Below, piece by piece: positions 19,452 to 28,997 of a stretch of DNA of 64,000 nucleotides. A program made the position numbers and the translations under genes. Position 1 is the stretch's first letter. Every line of letters begins with the position of its first letter. This DNA comes from Penumbrarchaeum sp964445525 (lineage in GTDB: Archaea > Thermoplasmatota > Penumbrarchaeia > Penumbrarchaeales > Penumbrarchaeaceae), in contig CAYULA010000001.1 in the NCBI GenBank assembly GCA_964445525.1, forward strand, positions 168,821 through 232,820, given 5' to 3'. Under the pieces are notes generated by a model. The model was not told the DNA's origin and searched no databases. It saw nothing but the letters and a program-made list of their open reading frames with translations.

Positions 19452-21137
19452 TCAGGCACACCTGAAATTCAATATGATCGTGGTGCCCTCCGATCCTGAC
19501 CTTTCGATTCTGGCAGAACCGCCGTATCTCTCCATGGTCCTCTTGACGATATACATACCCAGTCCCGAACCCCGGTTCTCTCCGTGGCTGAAGCCCTCCT
19601 CGAAGATACGTTCAGCCACATCCATGGGCATACCCCTTCCGTTATCCATTACAATCATCCCGCAGTAACCATTTACCGGTTCGATAAAAATATTCACATG
19701 ATCAGCCCCCCCGTGCTTCTTTGCATTTGTGAGCAGATTCAAGAGAATGGAATGAATAGCCTCATCGGCAAGTATCCTGCACGATCCTCTCACGGTCACG
19801 GGTATGTCGAACTTGTATGAAACTTCCCTGAGTGCTTTCCCTAAGTCTACCGGATAGAAGCTCTTTCCCCTCTTCATCGACATCTCAAGCTCTCTCATTC
19901 TCTTGATCAGGGAGAGGCTTCTCTCGAGGGATGAATCCATCTTGTCCAGTATCTTGATGTCCTTCGTACGGTGGTAGGTCCCCTTGGCCATTTTCATGAC
20001 CATCAGATCGTTCATGAGATCGTGCCGGAGTATCTTGTTTATCACCTCAAGCACCTCATTGGACCTCCTGAGTTCCTCCTTGTTGTTCTCCAGGTCCCTC
20101 TGGTATCTTTTTCTTTCAGTAATATCCTGAAGTAATATGAGATATCCAAGCAGGGATCCTCTGGGGGTGAAAAGGTTGGTGAACTTGACATCGAAGGTCC
20201 TACCTTCCTTGAATATTGCAATGTGGATCTTCTCTGCTTTCCTATTACCAGGGGACCTCAATGCTTTTGCGATCTTCGGATTGATCTCTTGTAATGTCAT
20301 TTCCTTGAAATCCGATCCTTCCAGATCGAGTATCTCCCTGGCTCTTTTGTTGATGTCTATGATCTTACCCTGGCGGCCGATGAATATTATTCCCTCGTTG
20401 ATATTATCCACCATCATGTCCCTTGACATGGTATTGATATGAAAAAGATCCAGATTTATCATGCCTTGGACAACCACTATTGATGAAAAGATGAAAAAGA
20501 AGGTCGGCGTATCCACCTCTCCGAAAAATCCGATCTCGAAGATCTCCAGAAAGATCCCTATTACCGGTATGATTATCGCAGAAGAAATCACAATGAAATG
20601 GTTCCTCTGATCAGCATTGCGTAGATCCATTCTGATTACGAGGAGAAACAGACCCAGAGCTGCTATGAGCATGAGGATAACATCTATGAAATAATGGAGA
20701 AATCCCCTTTCCATTTTTACAAGAGAGATGTCATTCCTGGTTATGATATCAATATCCTTGATGATCAATCCATGTAATGGATTGGTGAAGATCAAACCAA
20801 GTATTATCAGGGAGGCAAGGAGAAGAAGAGAGTGGACTATGATCCTTTCCTTCTTTGTGGTCCCCGTGAACTCCATGGAAAACTGCAGAAAAAGTATCGG
20901 TACAAAGACTATGAATACGTACTTGAAATAGAAAATGATGTGTTTCCACCTTTCAACCTGTGCCATTGTCTCGAAGAAATAGGTAGAGATCCAAAAGGAT
21001 ACAAACAACAGAAAAACCGAGAAAAAACGGGCTCCCGGAGCTTTTCTCCTGAAATAAACAGCAACCGCAGTGGTATATGTGAAAATGAAACCCGCAACTA
21101 GTATACCGAAGAAAATAGGTTTCACATATTCTACCAT
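19452..21137 (-). CDS. Membrane sensor histidine kinase with 7TM input and PAS domain
   Basis: The N-terminal 230 residues form about seven membrane helices, like the histidine-kinase N-terminal 7TM input domain, so the sensed signal is probably in or near the membrane. A PAS domain follows (about 243-342), then the H-box with H372 in NKILRHDLMNDLMVM, N-box N471 in LLNLLTNAKKHGGA, G1 DNGRGMP (498-504) and G2 GSGLGMYIVKR (523-533). This RHDLxNxL H-box type is very common in archaeal kinases. No response regulator is adjacent. The start ATG is followed at once by the first helix, so no residues seem to be missing. Confidence 0.92.
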   Translation of the reverse strand: MVEYVKPIFFGILVAGFIFTYTTAVAVYFRRKAPGARFFSVFLLFVSFWISTYFFETMAQVERWKHIIFYFKYVFIVFVPILFLQFSMEFTGTTKKERIIVHSLLLLASLIILGLIFTNPLHGLIIKDIDIITRNDISLVKMERGFLHYFIDVILMLIAALGLFLLVIRMDLRNADQRNHFIVISSAIIIPVIGIFLEIFEIGFFGEVDTPTFFFIFSSIVVVQGMINLDLFHINTMSRDMMVDNINEGIIFIGRQGKIIDINKRAREILDLEGSDFKEMTLQEINPKIAKALRSPGNRKAEKIHIAIFKEGRTFDVKFTNLFTPRGSLLGYLILLQDITERKRYQRDLENNKEELRRSNEVLEVINKILRHDLMNDLMVMKMAKGTYHRTKDIKILDKMDSSLERSLSLIKRMRELEMSMKRGKSFYPVDLGKALREVSYKFDIPVTVRGSCRILADEAIHSILLNLLTNAKKHGGADHVNIFIEPVNGYCGMIVMDNGRGMPMDVAERIFEEGFSHGENRGSGLGMYIVKRTMERYGGSARIERSGSEGTTIILNFRCA

Positions 21138-21224
21138 GGGGCTCGTTCAACAATTTCCACATTCCGAAATAAAAGCTGGCCTTCCATTACGTATTATGAT
21201 ATTATATCGAATCGAGATAGTAGA

Positions 21225-24200
21225 TCATTCCCAGGACTCCCAGTCCTCTTCATCCTCCCAGTCTATTGCTTCCTCCTCGTCCTCTACCTCGTCGAGTTCA
21301 TCAAGATCGTAATCCTCATCCTCCCATTCCATCTCGACATCCCTGGAATACCTTCTCCTGCCTGCTATGAGAAGTACAACGAAAATAAGCAGGATGATCC
21401 CAACCACCACCGTCCCTATTGCAATCAAGGTGTAAGGGATGGAGTCGCTTGAATCACTATCCTGTTCCTCTATCAATATCGGTTTTCTCACAAGGAGCTG
21501 CAAAGAATCATTTCTGGAATTTCCGGAGCTGTCTGTGACCGTGATCCTCAATGTGTAGTTTCCGGGATCGATCAAGGTCACCTTGAAAGAATCTCCTTCA
21601 GAAGTGGAGATGGGTATGGAGGATTCACCGTCCAGATATAACAACTGCCAGAGGAACTCCGGTCCCGGTAGCCATTCGGGAGCGTTGTCCTCAACCGTCA
21701 GGTTGAACCATGCAACCTCACCGGGGTCGAATACCCTTTCCCCGATTATGGATATTTGTGGGGGTGTTATATCGCGAATGGATACGGTTTTGCTTACGGA
21801 CGCATTGTTCCTTCCCTCGTCCACCATTCGAAGGGTAACGCTGTAGTTTCCCGGTTCGGGAAACAGTATGAAAGGCTCGTATCTGTCGGAGGTCTCGAAG
21901 AAATCTCCAGGCCCCTCGAAAACCCAGAGGACCTGGGCTCTCTGCTCCTCAATTAGTCCGGGATCATTATCCGAGGACCCTGAAATGGAATACTGAAGGG
22001 TTGTGTCCTCATCTCCGATATCGGGTCCGTTTATGACAGGAACCGGTGGTGTGGTGTCAACGATTTCGAATGAAACGGAGGTCCTGTTCCAGTTTCCGGC
22101 CTGATCCTCGACCCTGAGGGAGAGAGTATAGACCCCGGTCTTATCGAATGTATGGTTTACAGAGGAACCGTAATGGAAACTGGTTGCTCCGAAGGGACCT
22201 ACAAGGGTCCAGGTCTGGTTGGCAAGTTCCCTGAAATCCGGATCGAAACCGATATCGTAGGAATCCGACCTGAATGAGGTGCAGTTGCACCTGATCTCCA
22301 GAATTTTTTCTGTCTGGATTATGGAAGCGACCGGATCCCGGGTATCTCTTGTAAAGATGTAGTCGGAGATCGTCGGGCCCGCTCCGTGAAGGTCATAGGC
22401 TGTCAGATTCAGGTAATTTCTTCCCTCCTTCAGTGTCAGGTTGAGATCGAATATACCGGTCATTCCCGCCGAATAGGTTCCCAGGGATTCTCCGTTGAAT
22501 TCGGCTTCCACATTCGCCAGGGGTTCTGTGTCTCCAATTATATCGAAAAAGGTGTCATTTGTGATCCTTGGAGGGTAGGTAGACAATTCCAGGAAGAGAG
22601 GGCCTGTGTTATCGATCCCAAACCCACCCATATATGTCCAATTGGATATATTGGGAACCTCGTCACTGCCTCTCCATCGAAGAACGATCCGGTCCAGATC
22701 ACCGGGGCCACCCGAGGACCTCCTTGTATCCCAGACAACCTCCGGAACCGAGGAATTGACCGCGGGAAGAAAGGTTCCGTTATCGTTGGCCAGACCGTCT
22801 CCGTTTTCGTCAATGTAATATTGAAGTTCGAGATTGGAAAGGTCTTCGTCCGCATCGAATTCCAGAGTTTGGACACCGGTCATGATCTGGGGGGGCTCAT
22901 CGAAGATTATGGTGGGTGCAACAATATCTTTCGGTATCGCCGATGCCCAGAGAGAGGGAGAAGAGACATTTCCTCCGGCTCCCACGGCGGCCACTCTGAA
23001 ATGATACTCGGTGTTATCTGCAAGTCCGGATACAACCGTGATATTGTCCGGACCTGTGGTGTTATGGTATCGCTCCCAGCCTGAAATATCGAAATCCGGG
23101 GGAGTTCCGGTTCTGTTTATGAATACAGAATAATAGAGAACCCCTACTGTTGGAGACCTGTTCCATTTTAGCCTGACCGAATTCCCCTGTGGCAGGGATA
23201 GGGCTTCAAGGTCACGGGGAGCTCCAGGCCTGCTCGGATCGATCTTTATGGGAAATTGAGGATACTCAAGATATCCCAGGAAAGGATCCTTCACCCTGAT
23301 AGTGATATTCCCGTCAACATCATACTCGTTGGAAACATAGAATACCACATTGTAGATTCCATCATTGGCTGTCTCGTCACCATGCGAGGGTATGCCATCA
23401 TCGAATATTCCGATCCAGGGCAGGTCAGAGCCTTTCACCGTCCACTCAACTTCCTGTCCCGGATCTCCGACACCTCTCAACCTGATGTTGTCGTACCTGG
23501 AGTATAACAGTCTGTTTTCATCCAGAAGTATGAGATCAACCCTCTTGGGCTTCTTGGCAGTGGCATTGGCCCTGTAGTCGAAACCGTAGGGGGATTCGAA
23601 CTCCACACTTATCAGATCGTCACTTGAAACGAATAATATTCCAGGTTCCGATGTGGAGACATTGCTCGTCATGAATGAACCGGTGAAAGCCCCAAGTGTT
23701 GGCTCTTCCGTGAGGGTTATGTTCTTTCCGGCAGGATCGGAGTCCGAGCTTATCTTTATGCTCAGGGTCCCTTCTCCCGAATGGTCTCTCGAGGATAATG
23801 AGATCATAACCGTATCGGAATCCGTGGAATAGAAGCGCCTGTCCAGAAAAAGCATGTTGGAGATCATCTCCGTGATGTTTCCAGTTGATACCAGGGAAAA
23901 ATGCTGAGGTCCTCTCGGGATGTTGGTCCCTTCAACAACAACCTTCCACCAGCCTTCGACCGGGTTGGGGATGGATATTCCTTCCACGGGATTTATGGAA
24001 TCCCTGGTGTCATCAAAGGGTGCTGTGAAATCGTTGCCGTTGTATATCGATCCATCGGGAGCATAGAGGACCAGGTCCAGATCGTTTATGAGCTGTTTGC
24101 CTGCAAACAGTGATCCCGGATAATCTGACCAGGCCAATGTAAGTCTGAGCTCATCCTCGGAGGAAATGACCCTGAACATTCTGGTAACATTTTCACCTGT

Positions 24201-25994
24201 TGACATCCCGGATGAATTGTCCATGAATGAAAGGGCTTTTCCATCGGGGTCCAGGGAATCCTTCAGATTTATCCTTCCCCACCCCTGGTCCACATCAGGT
24301 CTTCTGTCGATCTCCTTGGTTGTCGGATTGGAAGCGCCGTACTGACCGGGGGAGATGTCCGTTGCTCCGTTGATTATCGTTGCCTTCAGAAGGGACGCAG
24401 ACGGGGCATCGATTCCCATGGTTTGATTGTAATATTGTCTTACCAGTGCGGCCATGCCGGCGGTGATCGGAGTGGACATGGAGGTCCCGCCGTAATAGAT
24501 GTAGGTGGAGTTGTAAAATCCCCATCCGGAACTTGATCCCCTGGATGATCTTACGGATAGAATGTTGGTTCCGGGCGCCACCACGTCAGGTTTCAATCTT
24601 CCGTCATCCAGAGGTCCTCTCGATGAAAAAGCGGCCAGCCCCCTGGAATTGTTCGAGGGTCTGTCGGATGCCACGGGATTGGCTGGAAAATCCCCCGGCC
24701 ATCCTGCTCCCCAGGATCCCTGGTATCCGCCCGTGGTCCTGAGGTTCTCCGAGGCACCCACGGTTATTGATGACTTGGCCGTGGATGGAGGGGATACCGA
24801 ATTCTGATCTATCTTCCCGTCCGAATTACCGTCGTTTCCATCGTTTCCAGCCGCATAGAGTATCAAAAGATCGGGAGTATTGAACATTGACCAGTCGATG
24901 TCATATGATGAGGCCGTATAGGCTCCCCAGAGGGCCGGATTTGAGGATCCCCAGGAATTGGTATGTATCCGGGCACCGTTGGTGTAGGCTTGGCTGAAGA
25001 GGAGGCTCATGTTGGAAGGTATGTTAAGGAAACCTGAATCGGTCTCTAGGGCCTGGAAATAGATCGTCGAGTTGTATGCCATTCCCTTGATATTCCCATT
25101 TGACCTGGCTCCGCTTCCAGCAACGGATCCTGCAACATGAGTTCCATGGCCGTTATCATCATCGGGTCCCGACCCGGACCAATCGAATATAGTGACACGG
25201 TTGTCAAGGTCCAGATGCATATCTCCGTATACCGATGGATTGTCCACTCCAGTGTCTATTCCGGTATCCGAGACTCCCACAATCTGTCCGGAGCCATCAA
25301 GACCCAGATCATCCCATACGTCGTCAACATCGATTATTCCGGCAGCGACGTTGTTCAAGAGCCTCATCTCGGGTTTTGGCTCTATCCATTTGATTCCGTC
25401 CATTTCCATGAGCAGGGGAAGCGGCGGGAAAGGCCTGTGGATCACATATCTGTTATCCTTTGCCCTCTCGAAGTTCAGTCCGATGGATGCAAATTCATTT
25501 TCAAGAGATTCGGAGGTGAACGTTTCAACGGTAATTGAATTGAAATCATGAAAAGGATCGTTCCCCGATTCATATTCAGCATAAAGATCAGGATGGGTCT
25601 TCAATCCCGGATGGAAGGGTGAGGTTCCGATAACACCCGGGAGGTCCTCGATATCATCCATGTATGAATTTCCGGTATTGACCACATATGCATAATCCGG
25701 GAAGTAGTCCAGGACCTTCAATCCCACCGATTCCATCATCTCGATCTGAGGTTCTCCGACGGGTCCTCCGAACTGGACTATAGTGTATTCGGTGCCGACA
25801 TCCTTACCTCTTGCAAAGAACTGCTCCAGCGAATTGATTGACATGGGTCCCGTGTGAGTCCAGAGAAAAGGATATGTATTCAGATCAGAGCTTCCTTCCG
25901 TGGAACCATCCGTGGATATATTGATGAAATTAAATGATAGAAATAGAGCTGTCATCAAAGCGATAGTCCCGGTGATGTTGTTTTTCCTCATCAT
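21225..25994 (-). CDS. Secreted subtilisin-like serine protease (S8) with FN3 and PKD-like modules, membrane-anchored
   Basis: Extracellular protease, 1589 residues. Signal peptide about 1-28, an inhibitor/propeptide-like region to about 215, then the S8 catalytic domain with D243 in VGVSDTGID, H283 in NGHGTHVAG, oxyanion N384 in AAGNDGND and S505 in GGTSMSTP. After it come a proprotein-convertase P-like jelly roll (about 590-710), a FN3 domain (about 940-1030), Ig/PKD-like modules, one TM helix (about 1520-1544) and a 45-residue, strongly acidic cytoplasmic tail rich in D, E and W. It would act at the cell surface, alongside the C25 enzyme. ATG has AAGGAG upstream; an AT-rich promoter is visible at 26015-26040. 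Confidence 0.94.
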   Translation of the reverse strand: MMRKNNITGTIALMTALFLSFNFINISTDGSTEGSSDLNTYPFLWTHTGPMSINSLEQFFARGKDVGTEYTIVQFGGPVGEPQIEMMESVGLKVLDYFPDYAYVVNTGNSYMDDIEDLPGVIGTSPFHPGLKTHPDLYAEYESGNDPFHDFNSITVETFTSESLENEFASIGLNFERAKDNRYVIHRPFPPLPLLMEMDGIKWIEPKPEMRLLNNVAAGIIDVDDVWDDLGLDGSGQIVGVSDTGIDTGVDNPSVYGDMHLDLDNRVTIFDWSGSGPDDDNGHGTHVAGSVAGSGARSNGNIKGMAYNSTIYFQALETDSGFLNIPSNMSLLFSQAYTNGARIHTNSWGSSNPALWGAYTASSYDIDWSMFNTPDLLILYAAGNDGNDGNSDGKIDQNSVSPPSTAKSSITVGASENLRTTGGYQGSWGAGWPGDFPANPVASDRPSNNSRGLAAFSSRGPLDDGRLKPDVVAPGTNILSVRSSRGSSSGWGFYNSTYIYYGGTSMSTPITAGMAALVRQYYNQTMGIDAPSASLLKATIINGATDISPGQYGASNPTTKEIDRRPDVDQGWGRINLKDSLDPDGKALSFMDNSSGMSTGENVTRMFRVISSEDELRLTLAWSDYPGSLFAGKQLINDLDLVLYAPDGSIYNGNDFTAPFDDTRDSINPVEGISIPNPVEGWWKVVVEGTNIPRGPQHFSLVSTGNITEMISNMLFLDRRFYSTDSDTVMISLSSRDHSGEGTLSIKISSDSDPAGKNITLTEEPTLGAFTGSFMTSNVSTSEPGILFVSSDDLISVEFESPYGFDYRANATAKKPKRVDLILLDENRLLYSRYDNIRLRGVGDPGQEVEWTVKGSDLPWIGIFDDGIPSHGDETANDGIYNVVFYVSNEYDVDGNITIRVKDPFLGYLEYPQFPIKIDPSRPGAPRDLEALSLPQGNSVRLKWNRSPTVGVLYYSVFINRTGTPPDFDISGWERYHNTTGPDNITVVSGLADNTEYHFRVAAVGAGGNVSSPSLWASAIPKDIVAPTIIFDEPPQIMTGVQTLEFDADEDLSNLELQYYIDENGDGLANDNGTFLPAVNSSVPEVVWDTRRSSGGPGDLDRIVLRWRGSDEVPNISNWTYMGGFGIDNTGPLFLELSTYPPRITNDTFFDIIGDTEPLANVEAEFNGESLGTYSAGMTGIFDLNLTLKEGRNYLNLTAYDLHGAGPTISDYIFTRDTRDPVASIIQTEKILEIRCNCTSFRSDSYDIGFDPDFRELANQTWTLVGPFGATSFHYGSSVNHTFDKTGVYTLSLRVEDQAGNWNRTSVSFEIVDTTPPVPVINGPDIGDEDTTLQYSISGSSDNDPGLIEEQRAQVLWVFEGPGDFFETSDRYEPFILFPEPGNYSVTLRMVDEGRNNASVSKTVSIRDITPPQISIIGERVFDPGEVAWFNLTVEDNAPEWLPGPEFLWQLLYLDGESSIPISTSEGDSFKVTLIDPGNYTLRITVTDSSGNSRNDSLQLLVRKPILIEEQDSDSSDSIPYTLIAIGTVVVGIILLIFVVLLIAGRRRYSRDVEMEWEDEDYDLDELDEVEDEEEAIDWEDEEDWESWE

Positions 25995-26134
25995 GACAGC
26001 TCCTTCCTTGTGACAATATTTTGTTAATATTATTATAATCTGGCCTCCTTATTTTCATCTTCGCCCTAAATATGCTTTAAAACTGTGAAAATTTACTAAA
26101 ATGGTAAAAATAATTAAAATATCATTATAAACCA

Positions 26135-26169
26135 TTAAAAATTAGAAAAATGGGGGTCTTTTGACCCCC
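26135..26169 (-). terminator. Hairpin terminator after the lipoprotein/Ca-loop operon
   Basis: On the minus strand GGGGGTC and GACCCCC pair over seven bases with an AAAA loop, then ATTTTTCTAATTTTT follows: a classic hairpin plus U-tract, 33 bases after the lipoprotein stop codon. Confidence 0.8.
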
Positions 26170-26201
26170 GGGGGTGGGTGTGGTAGATATTGAGCCGGCC
26201 C

Positions 26202-26651
26202 TCAATAATCGGGCATCTTCTTCTCCACCGGTTCGTCAAGGGTCCCTCTGTATCTCATGTAGAGCATGGTTGAATCCTCGGGAACGTGGAACACGACCCA
26301 GAAGATCTTCTCATCGTTTGGATCTACCCTGATGGAATCGATCCTCCTGAGATCGGTGTTTGCAAGGTATTTTCCCTTGACTTCTGTGGTGGAGTTGTCG
26401 TCAAGCGTGAATGTCTTGGGACCTATGGTGAGGTCCGCATCCTTGTTCTCGTTTTCAACCCTCACCTTGACATAGACGAAATGGTAGCCTCCGTCAGCAT
26501 CCACGGACTCCGGATTGGGAGAGGTGGTGTTGGTAGTCACCTCGAGGATGTGGTAATCCAGCTCCGGGTCCGCAACCTGGTCTATGCATCCGGCCATGAG
26601 ACCTGCCCCCAGAATGAGGACAACCATGGCCCCGAACAACAGTGTTTTCAT
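26202..26651 (-). CDS. Secreted lipoprotein with DUF4352-like domain
   Basis: Signal peptide with lipobox LMAGC (C22), then a single Ig-like beta-sandwich of about 115 residues. Phrases such as YHFVYVKVRVENENKDADLTIGP and KIFWVVFHVPEDS match the DUF4352/telomeric-repeat-factor-like fold found in many surface lipoproteins. Its function is unknown. The gene follows the Ca-loop repeat protein by 33 bases on the same strand and is followed by a strong terminator, so the two are probably one transcript and may act together on the surface. Confidence 0.75.
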   Translation of the reverse strand: MKTLLFGAMVVLILGAGLMAGCIDQVADPELDYHILEVTTNTTSPNPESVDADGGYHFVYVKVRVENENKDADLTIGPKTFTLDDNSTTEVKGKYLANTDLRRIDSIRVDPNDEKIFWVVFHVPEDSTMLYMRYRGTLDEPVEKKMPDY

Positions 26652-26684
26652 TTCTTTACCTCCTATCTCTCATTATTCTCCATT

Positions 26685-28847
26685 TCACTCCTCATGTGCC
26701 CACGTTCCTGACTGGGTGTTGATCTCTGTTCCGTCGTCATGGACATCGTTCACTTTTTCCCAGGCCCCGAGGTAGCTCTCGGAATCAAAGGTCCCATCCG
26801 AGTCATCATCCGTTTTCAGGAATCCGACTATACCGGTCTCCTTCAATTCGAAGTATCCGTTGGAGTTCTCATCGTAGGCCGTGACATTGGACATCAGGCC
26901 CCTCTCGACATCGACGTTTCCGTCATCATTGCTGTCCTTCTTCCATCCGAGCATGGAAAAGGTCTGGTTCCACTCGGGATTGCCGTCATCATCGGCATCC
27001 CTGACCTCGGTCCAGTGGACGGCATAAGCTTCCCTGTCGAGATTATCATCCATGTCGAGGTCCACGGTCCTTCCTATCGCCCAGGATTCCCTGAGATACT
27101 CGGGGTTTCCATCCGCGTCCACATCGGTGTAAATCTTGTTTGCGAAGGCCATGGTGGAGTTCAGACCGTCGGTTGTGACGTTCTTACCTGCCAGAACCGT
27201 TGAGTTCTCTCTGGCAAGCACATCGGATATCTCGGTCCTGTCAACCGAGATGAGCAGGAATGACTCCTCGGTCCTGGATTTCCTGACATCGGTCCTTGCA
27301 GCCGCAAGTAATCCTGTCTCGTCCCTCTGATTGCCAGAAACCACAGCCTTGTAGTCCAGTGCAACAGCATCGGACCTGGTTCCGCCGAAGAGAAGCGTGG
27401 AGTTTTCCACTGCGAATGCTGTCAGCTTGTAGGTGGTGGATGTGTTTGTCACGGTCTCGGATCCGTTGAGTATCACATACTGGACCTTCCCGGTGACCCT
27501 GTTTTCCTTGCCAGCAATTATCACCAGATTCTTGGAATCGTCATCCTCGGTGTAGGACCAGATGTAGCCTTCCTCTAGGATGGTCTCGCCTTTGGTGTTG
27601 TTGACCCTGTTGAAGGCAAGCTTGGAAAGCTCGGCCTCGTCCTCGGTCTCCTCTCCGTGGATGATCACGATGGCTTCCCTGAGTGTAACGGATGGATTGA
27701 CGGTCTCATGCTTGTAAAAGAAGACAGCTGTCCCTTCCTTGTCCTCGTAGGTTCCGTCCTCGTCGCCATCCTCCATTATGAGCTCGCCAGCAGTGGCGTA
27801 GCTCCTTACTGTTTTGAGGATGGTTGCGTGGTATCCGTAGGAGAGATGCCTGATCTCTGCCTTGTCGATGATTCCGTTTCCGTCTGTGTCGTTCCTGAGG
27901 GCCTCGGAATAGGTTACTCCCTCTGCGAGTTTGATTCCATTGGCGGTATAATTGGCAACCCTGACATGGACCGCCTTCTCGTATTCGGGATTGCCGTCAT
28001 CGTCGGAGTCCCTGTATTCGTATTCGAAGCCGACGATATATTCCAGGGTGCCGTTCAGGAAAGTCTTGTTGACTATTCCGTATGCCACCCTCAATTCGTA
28101 TTTCCACTCGGGATTTCCGTCCTTGTCGGAATCCCTTACGGTGGAATTGGATATGTCCCATGCATTCCTTGATGTGATCTCCGGATCCACACCTGCTTTC
28201 TTGGTATCGGGTGTGTTCTCCCCGAGGAGATCCTCGATGTCGTTTTCGGTATCCCGGAGGTCGTCTGCGATCTCTTCTGTCCTCTCGTCATCGATCTCCA
28301 CTCCATCCTCGGTCACGGGAACGGATACTTCCTCGTCGATCTCGACGAAAGGAAGCTCCCCGGGTACCTCACCGTCCTTGACGGTTGTGTAGGTCTCATC
28401 CAGGAGATCTCCCTTGCCGTTCAGGAGAGATAGTGAATCTCCGACCTGGACATCGGGAGCCCCGGGAGAGGAATCCTTTGACAGGTACCCTTCATCTGAA
28501 AGTAGATCATCCTCGGAAGACCTGGTCACTTCCTGTTCACCCTGTGGAAGAGAGGGAAGTTCCGGTTGGTCGAAACCCTTGGAGATGGGGATTCCCTTCT
28601 CCGATGGTGTCTTTTCTCTTGCCTTCTCCGCCTCATCGAGTGATTCATCGAATCTGACCTCGGCGACTTCCCGGGCATCGTTGATCTCTTCGTTCACGAT
28701 TCCGTTCTCATTCAATTCCTGTCCGGTCTCATCGTCCCTGTCAGCCGCCTGCAGAAGAAGGCCCAGTAGACCTACCCCCGACAGAATCACGGCCCCTATC
28801 AGTATCAGGGGCAGCAGAACACCGGTCTTTCCTTTTCCTGCGGTCAT
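26685..28847 (-). CDS. Membrane-anchored secreted protein with repeated Ca-binding-type D-x-D-x-DG loops
   Basis: A 720-residue protein with one N-terminal membrane helix (about 8-33) that serves as uncleaved anchor or signal. An acidic, low-complexity stretch (about 35-220) precedes a beta-rich domain punctuated by at least eight loops of the form DSDKDGNPEW, DSDDDGNPEY, DTDGNGIIDK, DVDADGNPEY, DADDDGNPEW, DSNDDGNVDV, DENSNGYFEL and DDDSDGTFDS. Such loops bind calcium in EF-hand, dockerin and thrombospondin-type-3 repeats. The family is not one I recognise. GGTGATG lies seven bases before the ATG, and ATTATATATG (28881-28890, minus strand) is the TATA box. Probably co-transcribed with the lipoprotein downstream. 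Confidence 0.75.
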   Translation of the reverse strand: MTAGKGKTGVLLPLILIGAVILSGVGLLGLLLQAADRDDETGQELNENGIVNEEINDAREVAEVRFDESLDEAEKAREKTPSEKGIPISKGFDQPELPSLPQGEQEVTRSSEDDLLSDEGYLSKDSSPGAPDVQVGDSLSLLNGKGDLLDETYTTVKDGEVPGELPFVEIDEEVSVPVTEDGVEIDDERTEEIADDLRDTENDIEDLLGENTPDTKKAGVDPEITSRNAWDISNSTVRDSDKDGNPEWKYELRVAYGIVNKTFLNGTLEYIVGFEYEYRDSDDDGNPEYEKAVHVRVANYTANGIKLAEGVTYSEALRNDTDGNGIIDKAEIRHLSYGYHATILKTVRSYATAGELIMEDGDEDGTYEDKEGTAVFFYKHETVNPSVTLREAIVIIHGEETEDEAELSKLAFNRVNNTKGETILEEGYIWSYTEDDDSKNLVIIAGKENRVTGKVQYVILNGSETVTNTSTTYKLTAFAVENSTLLFGGTRSDAVALDYKAVVSGNQRDETGLLAAARTDVRKSRTEESFLLISVDRTEISDVLARENSTVLAGKNVTTDGLNSTMAFANKIYTDVDADGNPEYLRESWAIGRTVDLDMDDNLDREAYAVHWTEVRDADDDGNPEWNQTFSMLGWKKDSNDDGNVDVERGLMSNVTAYDENSNGYFELKETGIVGFLKTDDDSDGTFDSESYLGAWEKVNDVHDDGTEINTQSGTWAHEE

Positions 28848-28997
28848 TTTTCATCACCAAAGGAAGCAGGCGAAAGAAATCATATATAATAGGGCGAAAC
28901 GTTGTTGAGGCAGATAGTTGTGAAAGAATGTTTCATGGGGATTTAAATAAGATGAACCGGAAAAAACCTCCTTGATCAAAAGGTCAGGTGTTCTGCG
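28848..28997. promoter_or_regulatory. Divergent promoter region
   Basis: TATA-like boxes face both ways: ATTATATATG at 28881-28890 for the minus-strand repeat protein, and ATTTAAATAA at 28941-28950 for the plus-strand membrane protein, each 30-60 bases from its start codon. Confidence 0.5.

Noticed and set aside
22386..23084. 232-codon open frame opposite the subtilisin-like protease
   Set aside because: Antisense to FN3/Ig modules with clear domain patterns; shadow frame.
27657..28172. 171-codon frame opposite the Ca-loop repeat protein with an apparent I-V-G-V-P repeat
   Set aside because: The repeat is the complement of the DDDGNPE-coding loops.
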